Of a stretch of 10,720 bases of DNA, positions 1 to 6,668 are shown piece by piece. The notes beneath the pieces are model-generated. The model saw nothing but the letters and a program-made list of their open reading frames with translations, was not told where the DNA came from and did not search any database. Each line of letters opens with the position of its first letter. The first letter of the stretch is position 1. The position numbers and the translations under genes are program-made. The stretch is from OPU3-GD-OMZ sp001901525 (GTDB lineage: Bacteria; Pseudomonadota; Gammaproteobacteria; Methylococcales; Methylomonadaceae): the NCBI GenBank assembly GCA_963981505.1, contig CAXCEI010000046.1, forward strand, positions 1-10,720. The letters are read 5' to 3'.

Positions 1-84
1 GGTGAAAATCAGCCAGAAAAAAGGATAAATTATCACGTCGTAAAAACGACTACAGAGAGTCTTCTTTTAAAACAATTCACTTAA
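1..84 (+). CDS. possible C-terminal end of an unidentified plus-strand gene (partial)
   Basis: Frame 1 is open from the window edge through 27 codons to a TAA at 82-84, ending in residues LLLKQFT. The other two plus frames are closed by stops within the first 30 bases. If real, the gene would converge on the Sel1-repeat gene that ends at 121. An open stretch this short arises by chance quite often and the residues match no family I know, so this is only a possible gene end. It cannot be judged without the sequence to the left. Confidence 0.25.
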   Translation, partial: GENQPEKRINYHVVKTTTESLLLKQFT

Positions 85-120
85 TAAAAACTTGCCTAGA
101 TTGGTTCTTTATAGCCGCTC

Positions 121-918
121 TTAGGCGTGATCTTGCAGCCACTCTTGAGCCATCACATGCGCTTTTGTTAATTCTACAGATGACATCATTCCAGAAACTA
201 AATCCCTGTTATTGATCGCATCTTGATCGCCCTTTTCTGCCGCTATTGACCAATACATATGTGCCTTCACATAATTGATTAACACACCATCACCGTTTGC
301 ATACATTACACCGAGATTGACTTGTGCCTGGGTATCACCCTGCTCTGCCGCTTTAAGATACCATTTAACCACTTCTTTATAGTCCTGTGAAACACCTTGG
401 CCATTCGCATACATAAGCGCCAAATTAACTTGCGCTTGAACATCGTCTTGTTCGGCCGCTTTCAAAATCCACTTAACTGCTTCTTTTTCATCTTGCCTAA
501 TACCTTGACCCTTGGCATACATGAATCCTAGATTAACTTGAGCCTGTGCACAGTCTTGTTTAGCGGCCTTTCTATACCATTTAACCGCTTCGGTATAGTC
601 CTTAAGAACACCCTGACCATTAGAATACCTTAACCCTAGATTAACTTGTGCATCCTTATTCCCTTGCTCAGCGGCCTTCCTATACCATAGGACTGACTCA
701 CTATCATCTTTTAAAACGCCCTGACCCTTTTTATACATCACCCCAAGATTATATTGTGCCTGTGCATGTCCTTGTTCTGCAGCCTTACTATTCCACAAAA
801 AGGCTTCGGCATAATTCTGTGGAACGCCTTGCCCTCGTTCATACATAACGCCTAAGGTCACTTGTGCTTCAGAATCACCGTCTTCTGCTAATATCCTACA
901 TGCATCAATAATTCCCAT
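121..918 (-). CDS. Sel1-repeat (TPR-like) protein, six repeats, signal peptide apparently lost by frameshift
   Basis: The product is about 265 residues and almost entirely Sel1-like repeats. Six units of 36 residues start near residue 10, each built on the pattern AEQGxxxAQxNLGxMYxxGQGVxxDYxEAxxWYxKA. A C-terminal cap follows, rich in Ala, Met and Glu and ending EWLQDHA, a common end for proteobacterial Sel1 proteins. Sel1 repeats form alpha-solenoid scaffolds for protein-protein contacts; no catalytic residues are expected and the partner is unknown. The ATG at 918 is chosen; a GTG at 924 is the only other in-frame start before a stop. The upstream AGGTG is only 3 bases from the ATG, so initiation looks poor. 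A signal-peptide ORF with a good ribosome binding site lies directly upstream in another frame (905-979), which suggests this gene was once secreted and is now frameshifted. It lies 103 bases downstream of the YwqK-type gene and may be cotranscribed with it. Confidence 0.85.
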   Translation of the reverse strand: MGIIDACRILAEDGDSEAQVTLGVMYERGQGVPQNYAEAFLWNSKAAEQGHAQAQYNLGVMYKKGQGVLKDDSESVLWYRKAAEQGNKDAQVNLGLRYSNGQGVLKDYTEAVKWYRKAAKQDCAQAQVNLGFMYAKGQGIRQDEKEAVKWILKAAEQDDVQAQVNLALMYANGQGVSQDYKEVVKWYLKAAEQGDTQAQVNLGVMYANGDGVLINYVKAHMYWSIAAEKGDQDAINNRDLVSGMMSSVELTKAHVMAQEWLQDHA

Positions 919-979
919 AAACACCTGTCACTATTGAGTACAAAAAAACAAACATTATCTGCTGCATTTGTTTATTCAT
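905..979 (-). pseudogene. detached signal-peptide ORF, probable frameshifted 5' end of the downstream Sel1 gene
   Basis: A 24-codon ORF starts at ATG 979 and stops at TGA 905-907. It begins MNKQMQQ, continues with a hydrophobic core (IMFVFLYSIVTGV) and ends YGNY. That is the layout of a Sec signal peptide with a likely cleavage site after VYG. The other Sel1 protein in this window (1500-2165) has the same design, with a core ending GAYG followed by DS. This ORF overlaps the start of the Sel1 body by 14 bases but in a different frame; removing one base near 908-920 would join them. A real frameshift, or a sequencing error at this point, is the simplest reading. Translation of a short leader peptide is an alternative. 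Confidence 0.55.
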
Positions 980-984
980 CGGTT

Positions 985-990
985 TCCTTT
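985..990 (-). promoter_or_regulatory. Shine-Dalgarno site AAAGGA for the signal-peptide ORF
   Basis: On the minus strand AAAGGA lies 5 bases before the ATG at 979, an ideal distance. It is much better than anything in front of the Sel1 body start at 918 or 924. This argues that the ancestral start of the Sel1 gene is at 979. Confidence 0.55.
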
Positions 991-1021
991 AAAACCCACA
1001 CAACTTTACCACTATTGTTCT

Positions 1022-1372
1022 CTATTCGACACTCTCACCATCTTTCTCAACCAACACACCGTCCTTGAAAAAGGCTGCATACTTAACTCGACCATCCTCA
1101 AACCATTCAGTGTAAGAACCATCTAACTCATCATCCTTATACCTTTCTTCGCCTTTCTTCTGCCCGCTCTCAAACCAGATGGTGTTCAGTCCAACTTTCT
1201 TACCTTTTTCAAAGTGAACCTCATTCTTTTTCTGTCCACTTTCATAAAAACCAGTCCACAAACCATATTGTTTACCATCCTTGATGTGCCCTTCATATTG
1301 CTTTTCTCCGCTCTTATACAACGTCTTTACAAACCCTTCTCGCGCACCAAAAAAATTATCTAACAATCCCAT
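1022..1372 (-). CDS. YwqK/MORN-type repeat protein (small)
   Basis: This 116-residue protein consists of four to five short beta-hairpin repeats of about 22-24 residues. The pattern is G-x-W-x-x-[FW]-[YF]-E-[SD]-G-[QR]-x-x-x-E-x-x-[FY]-[KE]-x-[GD], visible as YESGQKKNEVHFEKGKK, FESGQKKGEERYKDDE and FEDGRVKYAAFFKDG. These are MORN_2 repeats of the COG2849 family. Databases often call such proteins YwqK family antitoxins, but toxin neutralisation has not been shown for most members and no toxin gene is visible next to this one. No signal peptide is seen, although the start MGLLDNFFG is mildly amphipathic. AAGGAA lies 5 bases before the ATG at 1372. The gene sits between two Sel1-repeat genes on the same strand, 42 bases before the signal-peptide ORF at 979, so one transcript is likely. 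Confidence 0.75.
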   Translation of the reverse strand: MGLLDNFFGAREGFVKTLYKSGEKQYEGHIKDGKQYGLWTGFYESGQKKNEVHFEKGKKVGLNTIWFESGQKKGEERYKDDELDGSYTEWFEDGRVKYAAFFKDGVLVEKDGESVE

Positions 1373-1381
1373 AAAAATTCC

Positions 1382-1444
1382 TTATAACATTAGCTCTTTA
1401 AATATACGTGGTTCCACATTTATTTTGAAGTTCATCTTCTTCAC
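1382..1444 (-). CDS. possible short ORF or leader peptide upstream of the YwqK-type gene
   Basis: A 20-codon ORF runs from GTG 1444 to TAA 1382-1384 and encodes a basic, partly hydrophobic peptide ending KELML. AAGAGG lies 6 bases before the GTG. The stop codon abuts the ribosome binding site of the YwqK-type gene and is in frame with it. It could be a translated leader that couples to the next gene, an old N-terminal extension cut off by a stop, or chance. It matches no family I know. Confidence 0.25.
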   Translation of the reverse strand: MKKMNFKINVEPRIFKELML

Positions 1445-1499
1445 AAAACACCTCTTCAAATAGATTATGCGGCAACCTTTATCTTTTAGTTTTCATCTT

Positions 1500-2165
1500 T
1501 CAAATGTTTTCATGCTTGCGCAACCAATGCTCTGCTAAATCTTGTGCTACTTTACGTTCTGGTACTGTCAGGAATTGACTCAATATCTCACGCTCCTGAC
1601 TCGCATTTATATTACCCTTTAACAGTGCAATCGTTGCGTACATATATGCTAAACCATAATCTTTTATAACGCCTTTCCCTAGGCGATACATTTCACTTAA
1701 ATGAAAAGGTGCATCCACATCCCCCTCTCCGGCAGCTTTACTAAACCACCGAAGCGCTGCTCTATAGTCCTGAGGCACACCCTCGCCATTATAATACATT
1801 ACCCCTAAATTGTTTTTTGCCGGCGTATAACCATATTCTGCTGATTTTTTAAACAACCGAACCGCTTCTTGATGATCTTGAGAAACACCCTGACCCTGAA
1901 CAGACATGAGCCCTAAATTATATAATGCTCTGGAATGTCCTCTCGCTGCTGACTTTTGATACCACCTCACCGCCTCTTTATAATCCCTCGAAACGCCTTG
2001 CCCCGTGTAGTAAATAACACCTAAGTTATATACTGCATCAAGATGGCCTTGTTCTGCTTTTACCCGACAATCATTAAGATCAAATTGCCAGCAACTATCG
2101 CCATATGCACCTGAACATAAAATAAACGACAAAACCAAAAATATTTTAGGTAAAGTTTTTATCAT
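1500..2165 (-). CDS. secreted Sel1-repeat (TPR-like) protein, four repeats
   Basis: From the ATG at 2165 the protein has 221 residues. Residues 1-23 form a clear Sec signal peptide: a Lys-bearing start (MIKTLPK), a hydrophobic core (IFLVLSFILCSG) and a probable cut after AYG. The open frame reaches upstream to 2270, but that extension has no signal-like start and would bury the signal peptide, so 2165 is preferred. An AGGT lies 10 bases upstream. Four 36-residue Sel1 repeats follow a short Cys-containing segment (DSCWQFDLNDCR), each with NLGxMxxxGxGVxxDYxEAxRWxxKSA features. A capping region with LAEHWLRKH comes last. The protein is probably a periplasmic scaffold; its ligand is unknown. It lies 127 bases downstream of proA and 127 bases upstream of the YwqK-type gene. 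Confidence 0.85.
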   Translation of the reverse strand: MIKTLPKIFLVLSFILCSGAYGDSCWQFDLNDCRVKAEQGHLDAVYNLGVIYYTGQGVSRDYKEAVRWYQKSAARGHSRALYNLGLMSVQGQGVSQDHQEAVRLFKKSAEYGYTPAKNNLGVMYYNGEGVPQDYRAALRWFSKAAGEGDVDAPFHLSEMYRLGKGVIKDYGLAYMYATIALLKGNINASQEREILSQFLTVPERKVAQDLAEHWLRKHENI

Positions 2166-2292
2166 TATCAAATCAACCTGTTTAAAAATGCATACCTGCA
2201 TCGTTAAACATTTCTGGATTAGTAAGTACGAGTTAATACCGACGTCAAATTTCCATAACCGGAAAGTCACTCATTAGACACTTTTTTAAACC

Positions 2293-3546
2293 CTAAGCTC
2301 TTAAATGACCCTCCCCATAGACCACCCATTTGTAAGTTGTTAACTGCTCAGGACCCACCGGACCCCGAGCGTGTAATTTATCGGTACTGATACCGACAAC
2401 TGACCCCAAACCATAATCCCCTCCCCCTGATAACCTTGTCGAGGCGTTAATTAATACCGATGCCGAATCAATCTGTTGCTCAAACTGCTGGGCCCTCATT
2501 AAGCTTTGGGTCACAATACCATCGGTATGCCCCGACCCATAGTAATTAATATGCGCCATTGCCGCTTCCAGACCGCTGACAATTTTTATTGACAAAATTG
2601 GTGCTAAATATTCACTGCGCCAGTCTTCTTCGGTTGCCAAATCAATGCCTGCTAAAATTTTTCCTGTGTGTTCACACCCTCTTAACGCAATACCCTGAGC
2701 CGCAAATGCCGCTTGCAGTAAGGGCAAAATTTTCTCAGCACCGTTTTGATCAACTAAAAGCGTTTCTAAGGCATTACATACTTCAACACTTTGGCATTTT
2801 GAATTCACTGCCAATGCAACAGCTTGCTCTAAATCTGCATCATCAGCAATATAGAGATGACAAATACCGTCGTAATGTTTAATCACGGGAATTCGCGTTC
2901 CCTCGGCAATACGTTTAATCAACCCCTTACCTCCACGGGGAATCAAAACATCAACATATTCATTCATAGTCAGTAACTCACCTACCGATTCATGTCCCAG
3001 CGTGCGAATAATCTGTATGGCATGTGCCGGCAACCCAGCATCGAGCGCACCGTTAATCATTGCATCAGCTAACAATACATTGGTTTCTAATGCCTCTGAA
3101 CCCCCGCGTAAAATAATCGCATTACCACTTTTAATACAAACGCCTACAGCATCGCTGGTAACATTGGGTCTGGACTCATAAATCATACCCACCACACCGA
3201 TGGGTACCGACTTTTTAAAAACCTGCAATCCATTTGGGTTGGCATGACCTTCCAATACACGATTTAACGGATCCGGTGCCTGCGCTACTTTTCTGAGCCT
3301 TGAAAGCATGTATTGAAAGACCTTTTCATCCAGAGTTAAGCGTTTCACCATCGCCGCTGTCTGCCCCGTTTGTCTGGCTTTTTCCACCTCTTGAGCATTA
3401 ACAGCAAACACCTGAGACTGAATCGCCTCTAGCGCCTGAGCCATTTGAATCAATGCACTGTTACGTAAGGACTCAGACGTTAACGATAACAGCCGCGATG
3501 CCTCGCGGCTTTGCTGAGCAATAGCAAGAACGGTATCGGTATTCAT
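2293..3546 (-). CDS. proA: gamma-glutamyl phosphate reductase (glutamate-5-semialdehyde dehydrogenase)
   Basis: This cytoplasmic enzyme reduces gamma-glutamyl phosphate to glutamate-5-semialdehyde with NADPH, the second step of proline synthesis from glutamate. It belongs to the aldehyde dehydrogenase superfamily. From the ATG at 3546 the product is 417 residues, the usual length for ProA; an earlier start at 3597 would add 17 unlikely residues. Visible landmarks are the VPIGVVGMIYESRPNVT segment (114-130), ILRGGSEA (146-153), the catalytic Cys at about 257 in VCNALETLLV, YGSGHTDGI (336-344), and the family signature KLHARGPVGPEQLTTYKW near residues 390-407. No strong Shine-Dalgarno site precedes 3546. 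It begins 77 bases after the aldolase gene with no terminator between, so cotranscription is plausible. Its usual partner proB is not in this window. Confidence 0.96.
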   Translation of the reverse strand: MNTDTVLAIAQQSREASRLLSLTSESLRNSALIQMAQALEAIQSQVFAVNAQEVEKARQTGQTAAMVKRLTLDEKVFQYMLSRLRKVAQAPDPLNRVLEGHANPNGLQVFKKSVPIGVVGMIYESRPNVTSDAVGVCIKSGNAIILRGGSEALETNVLLADAMINGALDAGLPAHAIQIIRTLGHESVGELLTMNEYVDVLIPRGGKGLIKRIAEGTRIPVIKHYDGICHLYIADDADLEQAVALAVNSKCQSVEVCNALETLLVDQNGAEKILPLLQAAFAAQGIALRGCEHTGKILAGIDLATEEDWRSEYLAPILSIKIVSGLEAAMAHINYYGSGHTDGIVTQSLMRAQQFEQQIDSASVLINASTRLSGGGDYGLGSVVGISTDKLHARGPVGPEQLTTYKWVVYGEGHLRA

Positions 3547-3623
3547 AATTTTAAAAAAATAGTTGTTCAAAAAGACACACCGTAAATAGTGAGTCACTCA
3601 TATTAACCTGCAATCCCACTAAA

Positions 3624-4667
3624 CTACTGGTAACACGCTACCATCCCAGCCAAAGGAATCGGTTTAATTTGACCGGCATGCCCCGCACTGCCAAAAACTT
3701 CATAGCGCGTCTGACAAAGTGCTTGCATAGCATCCCGAGCTGCTTGATAAATTTTTCGAGGGTCAAGGTCTGAAGCATTGCCTGACTGTGCGATATATTG
3801 CCGTATCGCACCGGTTGACGCCATCCGTAGATCGGTATCAATATTGACCTTACGTACACCATAGTTAATTCCTTCCACAATTTCTGCAACCGGTACGCCG
3901 TAGGTTTGGGGAATATCGCCGCCATGACTATTAATGATTTTTAACCAGTCTTGAGGAACAGAACTTGACCCATGCATCACAAAATGCGTATTAGGTAAAC
4001 GTTGTTGTAACAGTTTCAAACGACTTATCACCAAAACATCACCTGTAGGTGGTTTGCTAAACTTATAAGCGCCATGACTGGTGCCAATTGCAACAGCCAA
4101 GGCATCTATTTGTGTTTGTTTAACAAATTCAACGGCCTCCTCCGGATCGGTCAACAACTGACTGTTATTAACAGCCGCTGACGAAGCGTTAGTCTCGCTA
4201 CTCGCTTCCGGTTTATTTTCTAGCGACCCTAAACAACCGATCTCACCCTCAACTGAAACACCGCAAGCATGTGCCATATTAACCACCGTTTGCGTCACCG
4301 CTACGTTATATTCAAACGAAGCAGGGGTTACCATATCTTCGAGCAAAGAACCGTCCATCATCACCGAACTAAAACCTGACTGAATCGCTTGTGCACAAAT
4401 CTTTGGCGACGGCCCATGATCCCGATGCATAACAACGGGAATATGCGGGTATTGCTCTACGGCTGCAGCAATCAAATGGCGTAAGAACACTTCTCCTGCG
4501 TACCTATTGGCGCCTGCTGAGCCTTGCATAATAACAGGACTGTCACACGCATGGGCTGCCTGCATAATGGCTTGTACCTGCTCCATATTACTGACATTAA
4601 AGGCTGGAACGGCAAAATTATGTTCGGCAGCATAATCCAAAAGTTGTCGCAGTGAAACTAACGCCAT
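3624..4667 (-). CDS. fba: class II fructose-1,6-bisphosphate aldolase, Calvin-cycle-type subfamily
   Basis: This zinc-dependent enzyme interconverts fructose-1,6-bisphosphate with dihydroxyacetone phosphate and glyceraldehyde-3-phosphate, in glycolysis, gluconeogenesis and the Calvin cycle. It has 347 residues from the ATG at 4667, normal for the CbbA-like subtype. Seen motifs are PAFNVSN (21-27); the HRDHG box, with catalytic Asp83 and zinc ligand His84; DGSLLEDMV; VEGEIGCLG with a Glu ligand; GTSHGAYKF with zinc ligand His198; VMHGSSSVP with His232; and NIDTDLRMAS (275-284) for phosphate binding. The start is set by a strong AAGGAG 8 bases upstream; an ATG at 4736 would add 23 non-conserved residues. 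Two oddities: HRDHG where HQDHG or HLDHG is more usual, and a polar Ser/Asn-rich loop (about 151-168) where the subfamily usually has a Gly-rich segment. It is the first gene of the leftward group and precedes proA. Confidence 0.96.
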   Translation of the reverse strand: MALVSLRQLLDYAAEHNFAVPAFNVSNMEQVQAIMQAAHACDSPVIMQGSAGANRYAGEVFLRHLIAAAVEQYPHIPVVMHRDHGPSPKICAQAIQSGFSSVMMDGSLLEDMVTPASFEYNVAVTQTVVNMAHACGVSVEGEIGCLGSLENKPEASSETNASSAAVNNSQLLTDPEEAVEFVKQTQIDALAVAIGTSHGAYKFSKPPTGDVLVISRLKLLQQRLPNTHFVMHGSSSVPQDWLKIINSHGGDIPQTYGVPVAEIVEGINYGVRKVNIDTDLRMASTGAIRQYIAQSGNASDLDPRKIYQAARDAMQALCQTRYEVFGSAGHAGQIKPIPLAGMVACYQ

Positions 4668-4675
4668 ATCCGGCA

Positions 4676-4681
4676 CTCCTT
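4676..4681 (-). promoter_or_regulatory. strong Shine-Dalgarno site AAGGAG for the aldolase gene
   Basis: On the minus strand AAGGAG lies 8 bases before the ATG at 4667. It decides that start over the in-frame ATG at 4736. Confidence 0.8.
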
Positions 4682-4736
4682 GGGGTTGTTTTTTTGAGGC
4701 TCTACCATAGCACTCAGAAACAGTTATATAAATCAC

Positions 4737-5267
4737 CGTTATCGCTATTTATGTTTAAAAAATCCAAAACACAACAAAATGAAATTTTCTATCTCACTCT
4801 TAACCGTCTTTAAAAATCGTCTTTTCTTGACCGAAAAAGCCCTATTTTGTCCCAGAAAAGTTATACACAGAAAATGTGCATAACTTTGTGGATTAATTGT
4901 CTTTTAGGCTCCATAACCGTTATTGTTTCAATAAAGTTGCGGTGCTGACTAAAATTTATACAGGCAAAAAAGTACTTAAAAATCAATTGGTTATGACATA
5001 CCTATTAAGAAACAAAGACTTATAGCACTTGCTTGGTGAATTACATCGGCCTCCTGACTTTAATGTGTTTAAAAGACAAAAAACCCTTGACACCCCCATT
5101 AAAACCGATCCGTTTTTCAAAAAACAGTAAAATAACTGTCCTTACGTCTCTTAGACCCCCTTAACATTTATCAACGCCTTGAAACCTTAAGCATTAAGCG
5201 CAACCGGATACGATACCATTCAAAATATTCAATCCTGACTTAAACAAGCAACACTGTCCTTATCTTT
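4737..5267. other. intergenic region between divergent gene groups
   Basis: This 531-base AT-rich stretch lies between the leftward aldolase gene and the rightward CobW-family gene. I see no convincing gene in it. The longest plus-strand ATG frame is 34 codons (4779-4883), with no ribosome binding site and overlapping the DnaA-box cluster. It should hold promoters for both directions. A perfect TTGACA at 5087-5092 lacks a -10 box at a usable distance, so I do not call a promoter. The clearest signal is the DnaA-box cluster at 4861-4895. No metal-regulator palindrome (Zur-like) was found ahead of the GTPase gene. Confidence 0.6.
4861..4895. promoter_or_regulatory. cluster of three DnaA-box-like 9-mers
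   Basis: TTATACACA (4861-4869, plus strand) and TTATGCACA (4875-4883, minus strand) both fit the DnaA-box consensus TTATNCACA exactly. TAATCCACA (4887-4895, minus strand) differs from the strong box TTATCCACA at one base. The first two form an inverted pair separated by 5 bases; the second and third are direct repeats 3 bases apart. Three such sites within 35 bases is unlikely by chance. Possible roles are DnaA-controlled transcription, a DnaA-titrating site, or part of a replication origin. dnaA, dnaN and other usual origin neighbours are not in view. Confidence 0.55.
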
Positions 5268-6257
5268 ATGACAAAAACGGCACATAAAAAACTAACACAT
5301 GTCCCTACCAACCTGATTATGGGCTTTCTAGGCGTTGGGAAAACAACCGCTATTTTAGATTTGCTCCAACAAAAACCAGCTAATGAAACTTGGGCAGTCT
5401 TAGTTAATGAATTTGGTAAAATAGGTTTAGATGGTATTTTTTATAGCGCCGCCGGTGTTGCGGTAAAAGAAATAGCCGGGGGTTGTTTATGCTGCGCTGT
5501 CAATTTACCTTTTCAGGTCAGCATTAATAATCTGCTCAAAGAATCTCTCCCCGACCGGCTTCTGATTGAACCCAGTGGTCTAGGACACCCCAAAAAAGTA
5601 TTGGATATGCTCACCGCCGGCTTATTTAAAGATGCACTTGAACTTAAGGCCAGCATTTGTCTGATAGACCCCAGAAAATTAACGAACCGCCGTTACACAA
5701 CCCATGAAAACTTCACCGATCAAATCGCTTTATCGGATGTATTAGTGGCCAATAAAATAGATTTAGCTGATACCAGTGCAATCGAATTATTCCATCAATG
5801 GGGTAAGAACATAACCCCGAAAAAAAACCTAATCGCACAAACCACACAAGGTCAACTAGATGCCGCCTGGCTCGATCTACCCAGAAACCCACAAAGACAC
5901 GCTTCATTTACGCATACTGACAACACAGCCCGTTATCGCCCCACTGAAGGTGCCTTAGATGCTCTCAACCACAAGGCCGATGGTTTTCAAAGTTTTGGCC
6001 AACGCTTCCCTGTGCAGCACTGTTTCGATTTTAAACAATTACAGACTCAGTTAAGCCAACTTAACGCAGAAAGAATAAAAGGCATTTTAAACACCAACCA
6101 AGGCTGGTTCATTATTAATGGCAGTGACGGTCAACTCGATTATCAGGCTATCTCCGATTCATCTGCTAATCGCATAGAAATCATTATTCAAGAGGATCAG
6201 TTAGTCAACTTCTCAACCGTCCTTAATCATTGCAGGGTTGATGATTACCACCGTTAA
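5268..6257 (+). CDS. CobW/COG0523-family GTPase, putative metal chaperone
   Basis: A 329-residue G3E-family P-loop GTPase. Seen motifs are the P-loop GFLGVGKTT (19-27), VNEFGKIGLDG near 46-56, the metal-binding GGCLCC (71-76) with the CxCC signature, the Walker B region LLIEPSGLGHP (98-108), the base-recognition motif NKID (162-165), and a CobW_C-like C-terminal domain from about residue 225 (HCFDFKQL to GWFIING). Family members deliver zinc, cobalt, iron or other metals to target enzymes. GLGHP and LPFQVSINNLL after the Cys motif match a COG0523 subgroup distinct from E. coli YjiA. No His-rich metal-binding tail is present. The ATG at 5268 lacks a clear ribosome binding site, but the next in-frame ATG (residue 18) abuts the P-loop and is too late. 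It stands alone on the plus strand, and its neighbours give no hint of the metal or client. Confidence 0.88.
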   Translation: MTKTAHKKLTHVPTNLIMGFLGVGKTTAILDLLQQKPANETWAVLVNEFGKIGLDGIFYSAAGVAVKEIAGGCLCCAVNLPFQVSINNLLKESLPDRLLIEPSGLGHPKKVLDMLTAGLFKDALELKASICLIDPRKLTNRRYTTHENFTDQIALSDVLVANKIDLADTSAIELFHQWGKNITPKKNLIAQTTQGQLDAAWLDLPRNPQRHASFTHTDNTARYRPTEGALDALNHKADGFQSFGQRFPVQHCFDFKQLQTQLSQLNAERIKGILNTNQGWFIINGSDGQLDYQAISDSSANRIEIIIQEDQLVNFSTVLNHCRVDDYHR

Positions 6258-6308
6258 CGCAGCTCATCCCTTCTGTATCAACCCTCTGTTTTTCAGAGCA
6301 CTGATTAG

Positions 6309-6566
6309 TTATCGCATCTCGTTCACCCAAACTAATGCCGCATCCTGTTGTTCAAAATATTTCATTTCACCTGCAATAAATAATTGTCCCACTAGCGCTG
6401 CCTATTGGTACCTGCCTTTTACACCGTAAATTACTATTTTTAGTAATGATTTTCGATGCCCTAGAGCGAACTTACAATCCTCCCAAAGCGCTCTTAATAT
6501 CCACCCACTTAACTGCGTCACATCGACCAATGCCTTAAGAACAATGAAAAGACAATCATCATTTTT
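6309..6566 (-). pseudogene. decayed SpoIIAA-like STAS-domain gene with in-frame TAG
   Basis: Read on the minus strand from about 6536, the frame gives KALVDVTQLSGW, then ALWEDCKFALGHRKSLLKIVI, then a TAG at 6402-6404, then AALVGQLFIAGEMKYFEQQD, then ALVWVNEMR and a TAA. Order and spacing match the C-terminal two thirds of the SpoIIAA-like (STAS/SEC14-type) family: the LxDxxxFxGW, ALWxDxKFxLxHRxxFxKIAVVG and F-x-A-G-E-[MV]-[KR]-[YV]-F-x-x-x-x-x-A-x-x-W segments. The family often has Trp where the TAG falls, so TGG to TAG is the likely change. The N-terminal third is missing or out of frame: a TAA lies upstream at 6567-6569 and there is no in-frame start. Recognition is by motif memory, not search. 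Such small domains are of uncertain function and some bind lipids. Confidence 0.6.
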
Positions 6567-6668
6567 TTAATTTCAATTAAAAAACCCTGTTTTATAACCC
6601 ATTCTCCTTGCAATTCAGAGTCTTTTTTAGTGCGTCTGTCACGATAGCAAAATCACTGTGAGATCATA

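Noticed and set aside
37..50. GTCGT-AAAA-ACGAC hairpin near the left edge
   Set aside because: The stem is five pairs with no T-tract, and it lies within a possible coding end; too weak to call.
1022..1372. Toxin-antitoxin pair based on the YwqK antitoxin label
   Set aside because: No toxin-like gene is adjacent and the neighbours are Sel1-repeat proteins; the label alone is not evidence.
2166..2270. 35-residue N-terminal extension of the secreted Sel1 protein
   Set aside because: It would place a signal peptide in the interior; the ATG at 2165 gives a standard secreted protein.
4779..4883. 34-codon plus-strand ATG ORF in the central gap
   Set aside because: It has no ribosome binding site and no recognisable protein features, and it runs through the DnaA-box cluster.
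5087..5133. Perfect TTGACA (5087-5092) as a -35 box with TAAAAT (5128-5133) as a -10 box
   Set aside because: The spacing is 35 bases, about twice what sigma-70 allows, and no -10-like hexamer lies at 16-18 bases.
6238..6429. 63-codon plus-strand ORF after the GTPase gene
   Set aside because: It is the antisense shadow of the STAS-domain remnant and has no start signal.
6430..6447. ATTACTA/TAGTAAT hairpin with a T4 loop
   Set aside because: It is an AT-only stem inside the STAS remnant and is explained by coding sequence.
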